DNA of 64,000 bases from Paenibacillus thiaminolyticus (GTDB lineage: Bacteria; Bacillota; Bacilli; Paenibacillales; Paenibacillaceae): contig NZ_CP041405.1 of NCBI RefSeq assembly GCF_007066085.1, positions 3,321,001 through 3,385,000 of the forward strand, in the 5' to 3' direction. Position 1 is the first letter of the stretch; every line of letters starts with the position of its first letter. Under the pieces are notes generated by a model. It saw only the letters and a program-made list of their open reading frames with translations. It had not been told where the DNA came from and searched no databases. Shown one piece after another: positions 39,499 through 47,952 of the stretch. The position numbers and the translations under genes were made by a program.

Positions 39499-40407
39499 TC
39501 ACTCCGTCTGATCGGAATTCGCCGCGCCGGATCCCGAATTGTCGCCGAAAATCTCCTTCTTCAGCCGAATGCCCGTCGGCGTCGCCGCCAGACCGCCAAG
39601 CGCCGTCTCCTTCATCGCCATCGGCATGCTCTGTCCGATGCGGAACATCGCTTCAATAACTTCATCGCACGGAATGACGCTCTCCACTCCGGCCAGCGCC
39701 AGATCGGCCGCCACCATTGCATTGGAGGCCCCCAAAGCGTTACGCTTCACGCACGGCACCTCCACTAACCCGGCAACCGGGTCGCAGACCAGGCCAAGCA
39801 TATTTTTCAGCGCGATAGCCATCGCGTTCGCCGCCTGCCGCGGCGTGCCCCCGGCCAGCTCGGCAATGGCCGCCGCCGCCATGCCCGCCGCCGAGCCGAC
39901 CTCGGCCTGGCAGCCGCCCGCCGCTCCGCTGATGGATGCATTGTTCGCCACCACAAGGCCGAACGCGCCAGCCGTGAATAGAAACTCAACCATCTGCTCC
40001 CGAGTCGGGTTCAGCTTCTCCTTGAGCGCGAACAGCGTCCCCGGGACGACCCCCGCGGCGCCGGCCGTCGGCGTCGCGCAGATCAGCCCCATGGCCGCGT
40101 TCACTTCATTCGTCGCCATCGCCTTGCTGACCGCATCGAGCAGCGTGATGCCGCTTAATGCTTTACCGGCGGCGATATATTGCTGGACCTTGACGGCGTC
40201 TCCGCCCGTCAGGCCCGAATGGGACTTCACGCCTGATAACCCCCGGGCGACCGCTTGCTCCATCACATCGAGGTTGCGCTCCATCTGGGCGATGACCGCC
40301 TCGCGCGTCATTCGCTTCACTTCCATCTCTTGCTCTATCATCACGTGCGCCATTTTGCACGATCGTTCCTCTGCCAGCGCGACCAGCTCAGCCACATTGC
40401 GGAACAT
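39499..40407 (-). CDS. sdaAA: L-serine dehydratase, iron-sulfur-dependent, alpha subunit
   Basis: Deaminates L-serine to pyruvate and ammonia; the [4Fe-4S] catalytic subunit, 302 aa. Cluster cysteines are seen in GLICATPTAGAAG, GLVCDPVAGLVEVPC. Downstream of sdaAB and separated by ~34 bases; a terminator follows. Together with glyA it ties the window to serine/glycine metabolism, though in a separate transcript. Confidence 0.96.
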   Translation of the reverse strand: MFRNVAELVALAEERSCKMAHVMIEQEMEVKRMTREAVIAQMERNLDVMEQAVARGLSGVKSHSGLTGGDAVKVQQYIAAGKALSGITLLDAVSKAMATNEVNAAMGLICATPTAGAAGVVPGTLFALKEKLNPTREQMVEFLFTAGAFGLVVANNASISGAAGGCQAEVGSAAGMAAAAIAELAGGTPRQAANAMAIALKNMLGLVCDPVAGLVEVPCVKRNALGASNAMVAADLALAGVESVIPCDEVIEAMFRIGQSMPMAMKETALGGLAATPTGIRLKKEIFGDNSGSGAANSDQTE

Positions 40408-40441
40408 GCTTCATCACCTCTCCCTTAGATTGGACAGCGCA

Positions 40442-41104
40442 TCAATCTTCCATGCGGAGCACTCGGTTCACGCCGGAAAGTCCGCGAATCTGCTCGAACA
40501 TCGCTTCATCGATCATTTCGTCGGTCTCAATCACCATCAGCGCCATTTTGCCCTTCTCCTTGCGGCTGACCTCCATATGGCCGATATTGACCCGGGCATC
40601 GCTCAAAATCCGCGTCACCCCCGCAATGACGCCATAGCGGTCATGGTTCAATATAAGGATGGCCGGACACTGGCCGGACAGCTTCAGCTTGAATCCGTTC
40701 AGCTCGACAATCTCCACCTTCCCGCCGCCGATGGAGATGCCGCTCACTTCCATGTCCTCCTGGTCATCCGACAAGCGGATACGAGCTGTGTTCGGATGCT
40801 CCGGCACCGCATCTTCGGCCGTTATCTCGACCGTCATCCCGGCTTCCTCCGCCAATTGGAGCGACTGTGGAAGCCGGGCGTCATTCGTATCAAAATCGAG
40901 CAGACCGGCCACGAGCGCGACATCTGTCGCATGGCCTTTGTAAGTCTCCGCGAAGGAGCCGTACAGGAAAATATGAACCTTCTTCGGCTGTCTCCCGAAT
41001 ATGCTGCGGGCCAAGCGGCCAATCTTGGCAGCGCCCGCCGTATGTGAACTGGACGGTCCAACCATAATCGGACCAATGATGTCAAACACGCTGCGATATT
41101 TCAT
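40442..41104 (-). CDS. sdaAB: L-serine dehydratase, iron-sulfur-dependent, beta subunit
   Basis: Partner subunit of SdaAA, 220 aa. The N-terminal domain has GPIMVGPSSSHTAGAAKIG; the last ~75 residues are an ACT domain (LILNHDRYGVIAGVTRILSD) that may sense serine. The frame is open 73 codons further upstream, but GGAGG 7 bases before the ATG at 41104 decides the start. Confidence 0.96.
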   Translation of the reverse strand: MKYRSVFDIIGPIMVGPSSSHTAGAAKIGRLARSIFGRQPKKVHIFLYGSFAETYKGHATDVALVAGLLDFDTNDARLPQSLQLAEEAGMTVEITAEDAVPEHPNTARIRLSDDQEDMEVSGISIGGGKVEIVELNGFKLKLSGQCPAILILNHDRYGVIAGVTRILSDARVNIGHMEVSRKEKGKMALMVIETDEMIDEAMFEQIRGLSGVNRVLRMED

Positions 41105-41298
41105 CGCGATTCCTCCTTCTACGCGTATCCATGATCGAATCCGGCTCCGCACGTCATATGATAGGATACGCAGCAGGGAGCGCATCCTGTACGGCGAATG
41201 ATGAAATGAAAGCACTTTCAGCATCACCCTACCAATCCGGCGGCCGGAAGGCAAGCCCTCTTTCCGGCTAGATGTCCATCTAGAGGGGATTTTCGCAT

Positions 41299-41331
41299 AA
41301 AAAAGACCGCTTTGCACGAACAAAAGCAGTC
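41299..41331 (-). terminator. Terminator after the MFS transporter
   Basis: GACTGCTTT / AAAGCGGTC hairpin followed on the minus strand by TTTTTT. Confidence 0.88.
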
Positions 41332-41388
41332 CGAATTGTCTGCCCGGTTACGGGCGGCTGTGCCGTGACGCCCCCACGCAGCCCACGA

Positions 41389-42615
41389 TCACATCGAAGG
41401 ACTTCCCGGATCCGGCATCGCCTCCAGCGGACGTTCCGGTATGCGGGAAGAGCGGACATAAGCGTAGATGATAAATAATGCCGACAGTCCGCCGAATACG
41501 AGGACCATATAAGAAAGCCCGATCGTATCGAGCATAAAGCCCGTCGCGAGCAACACGACCTGGAACATGACCCGGTCCAGCATCGTGCGGAACGAGAAGA
41601 AGCGGCCGTGATATTCCTTCGGGATCGTCTTCTGAAAATATGTCGATAACAGCGGGAAGAAGAAGCCCGCCGCGAGACCGAACAAGCCGAAGGCGAACAG
41701 TGCCATCCCGCGAATATCGGCAAAGAACAAGAGCGAATGTCCCAGCGCGCTCAGGAGAGCGAACAGACACAGCAGCTTGAGCAGTCCGCCCTTGCCCGAG
41801 ATGCGCTTGACGAAGAAGGCGGCAGCGATGAAGCTAATCCCTTCGACCGCATACAGCCACCCTTTGATCTGGGTGTCATGATGAATCTCGCTGATGTTGA
41901 TGACCATCAGATTGAAGCCGCCGATGAACAAGCCCGGTATGAATGACAGCCCAAGCGCCATGACCGCGACCGGCATCCGCTTGAGCATCGGCACGATCTC
42001 CTTGAAGCCTCCGCCCTTCTTCTTCCCTGCGGAGGCCGCCTTGCCGGACGGCAGATCCTCTTGCACGTTCAGGAAGAACGTCGATACGAGCAGCAGCGCA
42101 TAGCCGACCATGGAAGCCACATAGAGCGACGCGAGGCTCATGACCGTCAGCATCATGCCGGCCAGCACGGTGCCGATAATCCGGGCGATGGTGGAGGCGT
42201 TCATATGGACGCCGTTCAAGGTCAGCAGGTCTTTGTCAGCTACGATGCGCGGAATCACGGATTGAAGCGCAGGGAAATAGAATGCCGCCGAGATCTGCAG
42301 CGTAATGTTGAACAGCACCATCCACAGCACGGAGTCGGTCGCCAGGGCAATGAACATGAAGCAGACGCCGGCCATCCGACCGAGACCGGCATAGATTAGC
42401 ACCAGCTTCTTGCGCGACGAATCGATTACTTTTCCCGCATAGGGGCCGATCAGAACGCCTGCCAGCAAGCCGATGAACAGAATGATCGACTTCATGAAAT
42501 CCGAAGGCACCCGATGCTGCATAAATTCAAGATTGGCAATAATGGAAGTCCATAGACCGAGGCCGGCCACGAACTCGCCACAGAGCACAATCCATACATT
42601 CCGATTCGTCCACAT
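41389..42615 (-). CDS. Major facilitator superfamily transporter
   Basis: 408 residues with about 12 hydrophobic segments and a charged central loop (KAASAGKKKGGGFKE). Similar in layout to drug/macrolide efflux-type MFS proteins; substrate unknown. The loop GPYAGKVIDSSRKK between helices 2 and 3 is a variant of MFS motif A. The ATG at 42615 is set by GGAGAGG 6 bases upstream; the TTG five codons earlier overlaps this site. A solo gene with its own terminator. Confidence 0.88.
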   Translation of the reverse strand: MWTNRNVWIVLCGEFVAGLGLWTSIIANLEFMQHRVPSDFMKSIILFIGLLAGVLIGPYAGKVIDSSRKKLVLIYAGLGRMAGVCFMFIALATDSVLWMVLFNITLQISAAFYFPALQSVIPRIVADKDLLTLNGVHMNASTIARIIGTVLAGMMLTVMSLASLYVASMVGYALLLVSTFFLNVQEDLPSGKAASAGKKKGGGFKEIVPMLKRMPVAVMALGLSFIPGLFIGGFNLMVINISEIHHDTQIKGWLYAVEGISFIAAAFFVKRISGKGGLLKLLCLFALLSALGHSLLFFADIRGMALFAFGLFGLAAGFFFPLLSTYFQKTIPKEYHGRFFSFRTMLDRVMFQVVLLATGFMLDTIGLSYMVLVFGGLSALFIIYAYVRSSRIPERPLEAMPDPGSPSM

Positions 42616-43092
42616 CCGAATCCTCTCCAATTCTATGTACAGATGGACTTATCATACCATGTTCACGCCCATGACAGGTAATGGTTCCATGCCGCTCAGC
42701 GCCGCCTCCCTGCGGCGTCAGACGGCCCCGTTCGGCTTTTCTAAGCTCAGGCCAAAAAGGCCAGCGGCCTTCCCTCCGATGACCTCTCTCGCGTCTATCC
42801 TGCATTCCATCATCATGCTCATCGCGTCGAGAGCGAGGCTCGACCCATTATCCCTAATCGGTGACGAGCAGATTGTTCCCCTGGCATTCGTGCTTCCATT
42901 CACACCGGTCGCCGCATTTCCGCCCCTTGCCGCGCGGAACGCACACCTCCGTGCCGAACCACATCGCACGGAGAGCCGGGCCAATCACGCTCGCCCGTGC
43001 CCTTGATCCGGGCTGCCCCGTTCGCCACGGATCGGCAAGAGATCGCGGGCGGTGCCCCGCCAATCGCGGCCCCGTCAGACTCCCGCCTCCAC
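42616..43092. other. Intergenic region between cls and the MFS gene
   Basis: GC-rich, ~475 bases. Several overlapping frames exist on both strands, none with a ribosome-binding site or a recognisable product. One minus-strand frame ends with a cysteine-containing stretch (RKCGDRCEWKHECQGNN); I do not consider it supported. Confidence 0.5.
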
Positions 43093-44673
43093 CTACAGCA
43101 GCGGCGAGAACAAGCGGGCTGCCGACTCGAGGAAGCGGGTAATGACTTTTTTGTTGGCAAATTGTTCATCCGAGATCTGCACGGCCGACTCCAAATCCTG
43201 CTGAAACTCCCGGGTCAGCTGTTCGACGCTCTCGGTCCGGATCAGCAATGCATTCACCTCGAAGTTAAGGTGGAAGCTGCGCATATCCATATTCGCGGTG
43301 CCAATCGTCGCCACTTCGCCGTCCACGATGATGAGCTTCGAATGGAGAAAGCCTTTTTCATATTCGTAGATTTGAACGCCCGCCTCCAGGAGACCAAGGA
43401 AATAGGAATGGGAGGCCAGGAACGGCAGCCATTTATCAGGCTTGCCCGGGAACAGCAGCTTCACCTCGATGCCGCTCAAGGCCGCTACCCGCAGCGCGGT
43501 AAAAATGTCCTCATCCGGAATGAAATACGGCGTCGCTATCCAGATCGAGCGCCGGGCCGAGGTCAGCATGGAGAAGAAGAGATTCTTCATCGTCTTGAAT
43601 TCCTGATGCGGCCCGCTCGCGATCATCTGCACCGCGCCCGCCGTCGCCTCCACCGGTTCAGGCCGGAGATATTCCACCCCATAGAGCGCTTCTCCGCTCG
43701 TATGGGCCCAGTCTTGCAGGAAAATGATCTGCAGCGTCTGCACCGCGTCGCCGCGCACGATCATGTGCGTATCCCGCCAGAAGCCGTATGTCTTATTGCG
43801 GCTCAAATATTCATCCCCGACATTGAGGCCGCCGATGAACGCGACGTTGCCGTCAATGACAACAATCTTGCGGTGGTTCCGGTAATTGACCCGATTGGAG
43901 AAGATCGGGAACTTCACATTGCCGAAGACAGCCACCTGCACGCCGGCATTCCGAAGCTCCTGCAGGAAGGGCTTGCGCAGCTGCATGCTCCCGACCGTAT
44001 CGATCATGAACCGGACCTCGACGCCGGCCCGGGCCTTGTCCATCAAAATCTGGGCAATGCGGCTTCCAATGTCGTCATCGCGGTAAATATAATATTCCAT
44101 ATGAATATGATGCTGGGCCTGATTCAGCTCCGCAAGCAATGCCCCGAACGTCTCTTCGCCGTTGTTCAGAATGCGCGTGTCCGACGCAAATGTAATCGGG
44201 CTCTTGCTGATGCGGCTGGTCAAGCGGAGCAGATGGCGCTGATCCGGTGTCATGGAAGCCAGCGCCTCCTCCCGCAGCTGCTTCGGCTCATTCTCCACGA
44301 AGGTATAGGTATGCTTGTCCTGCTGCGCCTTCCGGGTATACCGGCGGCGCTTGCGGTAATTTTGGCCGAACACGAGATAAAAGATGAAGCCGACGACAGG
44401 CACCACCGCCAGCACCAATAGCCAGGCGACCGTGCTGGAGGGATTCCGGTTCTCCATAAAAATGATGATAGCCAGCGTAACCACCGCGAGCGTCGTCATA
44501 ATGCTCAGCGCCGTCGTGATATTTTGGCCAATCGTGCCATTCGCATAATAACCGAAAGCAAGTAACAAGATAAGAAATAGTCCAACTTGCAGCGCTCTTC
44601 TCATGACGAGGCCCCCATTCACGCCAATACGGCGCTTCTCTCTCAGGTATTTGTGAAGCATCTTGCGCGGCAT
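43093..44673 (-). CDS. cls: Cardiolipin synthase
   Basis: Phospholipase-D-family membrane enzyme that joins two phosphatidylglycerols into cardiolipin. Two N-terminal membrane helices (about residues 27-45 and 52-70 of the long form), then two HKD motifs: HRKIVVIDGNVAFIGG and HSKLIIVDGEVATIG. 526 aa from the ATG at 44673, which has no clear ribosome-binding site. The internal ATG at 44604 (503 aa) has GGGGG 7 bases in front and matches the usual length better. Confidence 0.95.
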   Translation of the reverse strand: MPRKMLHKYLREKRRIGVNGGLVMRRALQVGLFLILLLAFGYYANGTIGQNITTALSIMTTLAVVTLAIIIFMENRNPSSTVAWLLVLAVVPVVGFIFYLVFGQNYRKRRRYTRKAQQDKHTYTFVENEPKQLREEALASMTPDQRHLLRLTSRISKSPITFASDTRILNNGEETFGALLAELNQAQHHIHMEYYIYRDDDIGSRIAQILMDKARAGVEVRFMIDTVGSMQLRKPFLQELRNAGVQVAVFGNVKFPIFSNRVNYRNHRKIVVIDGNVAFIGGLNVGDEYLSRNKTYGFWRDTHMIVRGDAVQTLQIIFLQDWAHTSGEALYGVEYLRPEPVEATAGAVQMIASGPHQEFKTMKNLFFSMLTSARRSIWIATPYFIPDEDIFTALRVAALSGIEVKLLFPGKPDKWLPFLASHSYFLGLLEAGVQIYEYEKGFLHSKLIIVDGEVATIGTANMDMRSFHLNFEVNALLIRTESVEQLTREFQQDLESAVQISDEQFANKKVITRFLESAARLFSPLL

Positions 44674-44761
44674 TGCCGCATTTTCATCAGTTTCTTCTTT
44701 TTCCTATTATATTCGACAAGCGCTCCCTTGAATATGGGAATGAAATCCCTGAAAAACATAT

Positions 44762-44787
44762 AAAAAAGACCTTTCCGCAGAAAGGTC
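44762..44787 (-). terminator. Terminator after the TorD-like gene
   Basis: GACCTTTC-TGCG-GAAAGGTC followed on the minus strand by TTTTTTA. Confidence 0.9.
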
Positions 44788-44855
44788 CTGTATATCTGAA
44801 TCGATTCCTTGACCGGTGTTCTGTATCTATGGCGGTACTTCCTGCGCGCCGCCGC

Positions 44856-45530
44856 TTACGCCGCCTGCCCGGCCCGCTCAGCCTCGCTGGCCATGAACTC
44901 CACCAGCAGACGCCCGATCGCGCGGTAGAGCGGATGATCCGCATGCCGCGCCAAGTCTTCGCCGAAGCGCGGAGCCCAGCGTGTCAGATGATCCAGCACG
45001 AAGCGCCGCTGTCCGTCCATGTAACGGTGGTAACGCTCTTCGGTCATGACATTGCCGAGCATTTTGCCAATCAGGACCGCCATGAACTCCAGCTCGATGG
45101 CGATATGATCATCCGGCTCGCCGTTCATCTTCTTGAAGTAGAGGCTGAATTCGGCGTAATGCTGCCGTACAATCTGAGCGTAGCTCTTCGGCAGCTTCTG
45201 TTCGTTGGCACGGTACATCGTCTCGCAAGGCGTGACAGGCAGCTGTCCCGAGCTTCCGAATAAGCGGTAATAGTCATCGCGCAAGGAAGAGAATACGGCG
45301 TACAATTCGCTTACCGACAAAGTATCCAACAACGAGCACAGGTCGCGGGCAGCCTCGGAATGGCGGCATAACCGCTTCATCCCTTCATGATTCCGCCAAG
45401 ACATCAAGACATCGAGCGTTGGCATGTGACCCAGGAAATCGGCCAGCAATTGATATGCCGCCATCCGCGTCTCCAGCCGTTCAACAGTCTCTTCATTCCA
45501 CTGTGCCGGTCGATCTGCCGCTAACAACAT
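44856..45530 (-). CDS. TorD/DmsD-family molecular chaperone
   Basis: 224-residue all-helical protein. Family marks: the central DDYYRLFGSSGQLPVTPCETM and the PDDHIAIELEFMAVL motif, which bind twin-arginine leaders of molybdoenzymes. Relatives insert cofactor into DMSO/nitrate/formate-type oxidoreductases. No such enzyme lies nearby, so the client is encoded elsewhere. GGAGG is 9 bases before the ATG. Confidence 0.87.
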   Translation of the reverse strand: MLLAADRPAQWNEETVERLETRMAAYQLLADFLGHMPTLDVLMSWRNHEGMKRLCRHSEAARDLCSLLDTLSVSELYAVFSSLRDDYYRLFGSSGQLPVTPCETMYRANEQKLPKSYAQIVRQHYAEFSLYFKKMNGEPDDHIAIELEFMAVLIGKMLGNVMTEERYHRYMDGQRRFVLDHLTRWAPRFGEDLARHADHPLYRAIGRLLVEFMASEAERAGQAA

Positions 45531-46049
45531 TGTCCGTCCCCTCCATATGATGATGAATTCCCTTACTTAACCATATTGTCCCATATCCGGTTGTGGAAAG
45601 CTGTGACGAAACACAAACATTCCCGCGCTTGAAAGCGCTGCATGTGAATCTTGTGTGAACAGCAGGGAATCTCAAGATTTTGCGTCACCGATTGGACAAA
45701 CTTCCGTTCGATCACACGGCTATCTATTTTACCAGATTCAGGACATTGCGCCTACATGTAAAAAGTGGAACAAGGCCTTTCAGATGAAGCAATCAATATA
45801 GCCGATATAGCATTTTACCATATGAACGTTCTGATGAACATTCAGCAAGGGCAGTCCGGGATGCACCCGGGCTGTCCTCTTCGTTGCTGCCCTCTTTTTC
45901 CCGTCACGTCATGCCCTGTTAGCCAGGCCCCTAATAAACCTGCAATCTTCAGACGCGGATGATGCAAATGTACTCGCACGGGAAGCCATACTTATGATAT
46001 GGTCAATGAAGAATAATGACTCGCCGCACTACGGAAAGGATGAAAAGCT
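45531..46049. other. Divergent intergenic region with a terminator-like structure
   Basis: Between the divergent torD-like and pepQ-like genes. At 45849-45899 the plus strand can form GGGCAG...CTGCCC closed around an inner GGGCAGTCCGGG / CCCGGGCTGTCC stem. The outer stem is followed by TCTTTTT. The two stems share the same GGGCAG, so they exclude each other, as in an attenuator. No gene is evident before it. Confidence 0.45.
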
Positions 46050-47141
46050 ATGAACGAGTCCTGGAACAGATTACGCACGGCAATGGATCAGGAGGGCCAT
46101 GACGCCCTGCTCATTACCGATCCGAAGCATGTCTATTACTTGACCGGTTTCGCCTGCGATCCGCATGAGCGCTTCCTCGGCCTCGTCATCCAGCGGGATG
46201 CCGAGCCGACGCTGATCGTACCGGCCCTGGATGCGGACAAGGCTGCGTCCGCCTCCTCCGTCAAGAACATCGTTACCCATACGGATACGGACAATCCTTA
46301 CGATGTGTTGAAGCCTTGCCTACCCGCCGGGCTGATGCAGCTGGCCTTCGAGAAGAATCATATCTCTGTCGCCCGGTTCGAGGCATTGGCCGCAGCGCTG
46401 GACGCCAAGCGCTATGCCGATGCGGGACCGATTCTGCAGGAGCTGCGCGTCATCAAATCCCCGGAGGAAGTGGAGCGGCTGCTGGAAGCGATCCGGGTGA
46501 TTGAAGCGGTGCTGCTGGAAGGCGTAAGCCGCGTGCGTCCCGGCATCACCGAGCTGGATGTCGTCGCGGAGCTGGAATATTTGATGAAGAAAAAGGGCGC
46601 GGAACGGCCATCGTTCGACACGATGGTGCTGGCGGGCGAGAGGGCCGCGCTGCCGCATGGCGTTCCGGGCAATCGCGTCATCCGCGAAGGCGAGCTGCTT
46701 CTGTTCGATCTGGGCGTCTACGTGAACGGATACGCTTCCGACATTACCCGTACCTTCGCCGTCGGTGAAGTGAACGAAGAGAGCCGCCGCATCTACGATA
46801 CCGTATTGGCGGCGAATGAAGCGGCCATTGCCGCCGTCAAGCCCGGCGTCACCTTCGGCTCACTGGATCGCACGGCGCGGCAGACAATCGAAGATCGGGG
46901 CTATGGCCCTTACTTCACCCACCGGCTCGGACACGGGCTCGGCATGGATGTGCACGAGTATCCATCCGTGCATGGCCGGAACGAGGATGTGCTGAAGACG
47001 GGCATGGTCTTCACGATCGAGCCGGGCGTCTATGTGCCGAACGTGGCGGGTGTGCGCATCGAGGATGACGTCATCGTCACGGAGGATGGCGTGCGCGTGC
47101 TCACGTCCTATCCGAAGGAACTGACCGTCATCGGGGGATAG
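46050..47141 (+). CDS. M24-family Xaa-Pro aminopeptidase/dipeptidase
   Basis: Dinuclear metallopeptidase of the pita-bread fold, 363 aa, removing N-terminal residues next to proline. The N-terminal creatinase domain spans about residues 1-130. Metal ligands are visible: Asp in LLFDLGVYVNGYASDITRTF, His in THRLGHGLGMDVHEYPS, Glu in FTIEPGVYVP and in GVRIEDDVIV. AAAGGA lies upstream of the ATG at 46050. The exact choice between PepP and PepQ is not certain. Confidence 0.93.
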   Translation: MNESWNRLRTAMDQEGHDALLITDPKHVYYLTGFACDPHERFLGLVIQRDAEPTLIVPALDADKAASASSVKNIVTHTDTDNPYDVLKPCLPAGLMQLAFEKNHISVARFEALAAALDAKRYADAGPILQELRVIKSPEEVERLLEAIRVIEAVLLEGVSRVRPGITELDVVAELEYLMKKKGAERPSFDTMVLAGERAALPHGVPGNRVIREGELLLFDLGVYVNGYASDITRTFAVGEVNEESRRIYDTVLAANEAAIAAVKPGVTFGSLDRTARQTIEDRGYGPYFTHRLGHGLGMDVHEYPSVHGRNEDVLKTGMVFTIEPGVYVPNVAGVRIEDDVIVTEDGVRVLTSYPKELTVIGG

Positions 47142-47280
47142 CGGCTTCTCTTGCCAATGCTGCAGAAATACAGTTTTTCCACGGGCGCCGGAGTGAGTAA
47201 AGGGGATTCCTGCAAATGTACATTAATTTCCGCCGTTACCGCTTCGATAGGAGAGAAAATAGGCGAAAAGATGCAGATTT

Positions 47281-47705
47281 CAGGCTGTTGGAAAACCCCT
47301 GTTTTTTTCGGAGGGGTGATTACCTAATCGAGACTTGGCATTCAGAGCGTCATCGCCTTCTGGAGACATCATTGCCTTCAGGAAGCATCGTTGCCTCGTG
47401 GGGCTTGAACGTGTGGAGGGAATTGCTGCTATTTTACAGGAATTTCGGCTCAATGAGTCCACATTTCGAGGAATTGCTGCACAGCTACATCATTTTAGGC
47501 CCTTTTGAGCTAAGTCGAAGAGAAACGGGTGAAATTGCTGCAGTTTTACAGGATTCCCTTTCTGGTGAAGTCGTCCCTATCGAATTGCTGTATTTGAGCA
47601 GGATTTTGCCTACTGAATCAACGTATCTTGAGAAACCGTGCAGTTTTGAGGACTTCGCCTATCGGATAGACATTTCATTGTGCAGTTTTCAGGCACTTCG
47701 ATTCA
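47281..47705 (+). repeat. Dispersed repeat block, copy B
   Basis: Inverted relative to copy A (30640-31320). An open frame of 164 codons (47216-47710) covers this block and resembles the translation of copy A, but the similarity is at DNA level over non-coding parts too, and no ribosome-binding site precedes it. It contains a three-unit version of the minisatellite and one copy of the 48-bp unit (about 47628-47680). Confidence 0.8.
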
Positions 47706-47709
47706 GATA

Positions 47710-47790
47710 AAATTTTTCTACTGAGAGACAAGTCCTGATGAAGTGCCCAAAAATCCTTGGACTTTCTCAACAGCCTGAGATTTTCAGGAT
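47710..47790 (+). repeat. Dispersed short repeat module
   Basis: TTTTTCTACTGAGAGACAAG, ATGAAGTGCCC, TTGGACTTTCTCAACAGCCTGA. In copy A the same module (31139-31219, opposite strand) lies inside the block; a third partial copy is at 34353-34405. The rest of 47142-47952 holds no gene. Confidence 0.65.
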
Positions 47791-47911
47791 TTTCACAGCA
47801 TTTCGCTTCGTTAGAGCCAAAATACTGCATAAACGCAGGATTGAGCAATTCAGCCGCTATATTCAGTTAGTTAAAGCCTTCTTCTCCTTTACCGCCGCTA
47901 TATGGCGCAAA

Positions 47912-47947
47912 CAAGCCCTCCCAAAGCCAATGCTTCGGGAGGGCTTG
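47912..47947 (-). terminator. Terminator after the GH38 gene
   Basis: Perfect 11-bp stem CAAGCCCTCCC / GGGAGGGCTTG, 5 bases after the stop codon, followed on the minus strand by TTTGCG. Confidence 0.8.
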
Positions 47948-47952
47948 GTCAT

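Noticed and set aside
42854..43063. Cysteine-containing small protein after cls
   Set aside because: No ribosome-binding site near any start, and overlapping frames of similar length exist on both strands in this GC-rich gap.
47216..47710. 164-codon plus-strand frame resembling a minus-strand frame at 30819-31088
   Set aside because: Similarity comes from the dispersed DNA repeat, which also covers non-coding parts; no ribosome-binding site and no protein-like conservation pattern.
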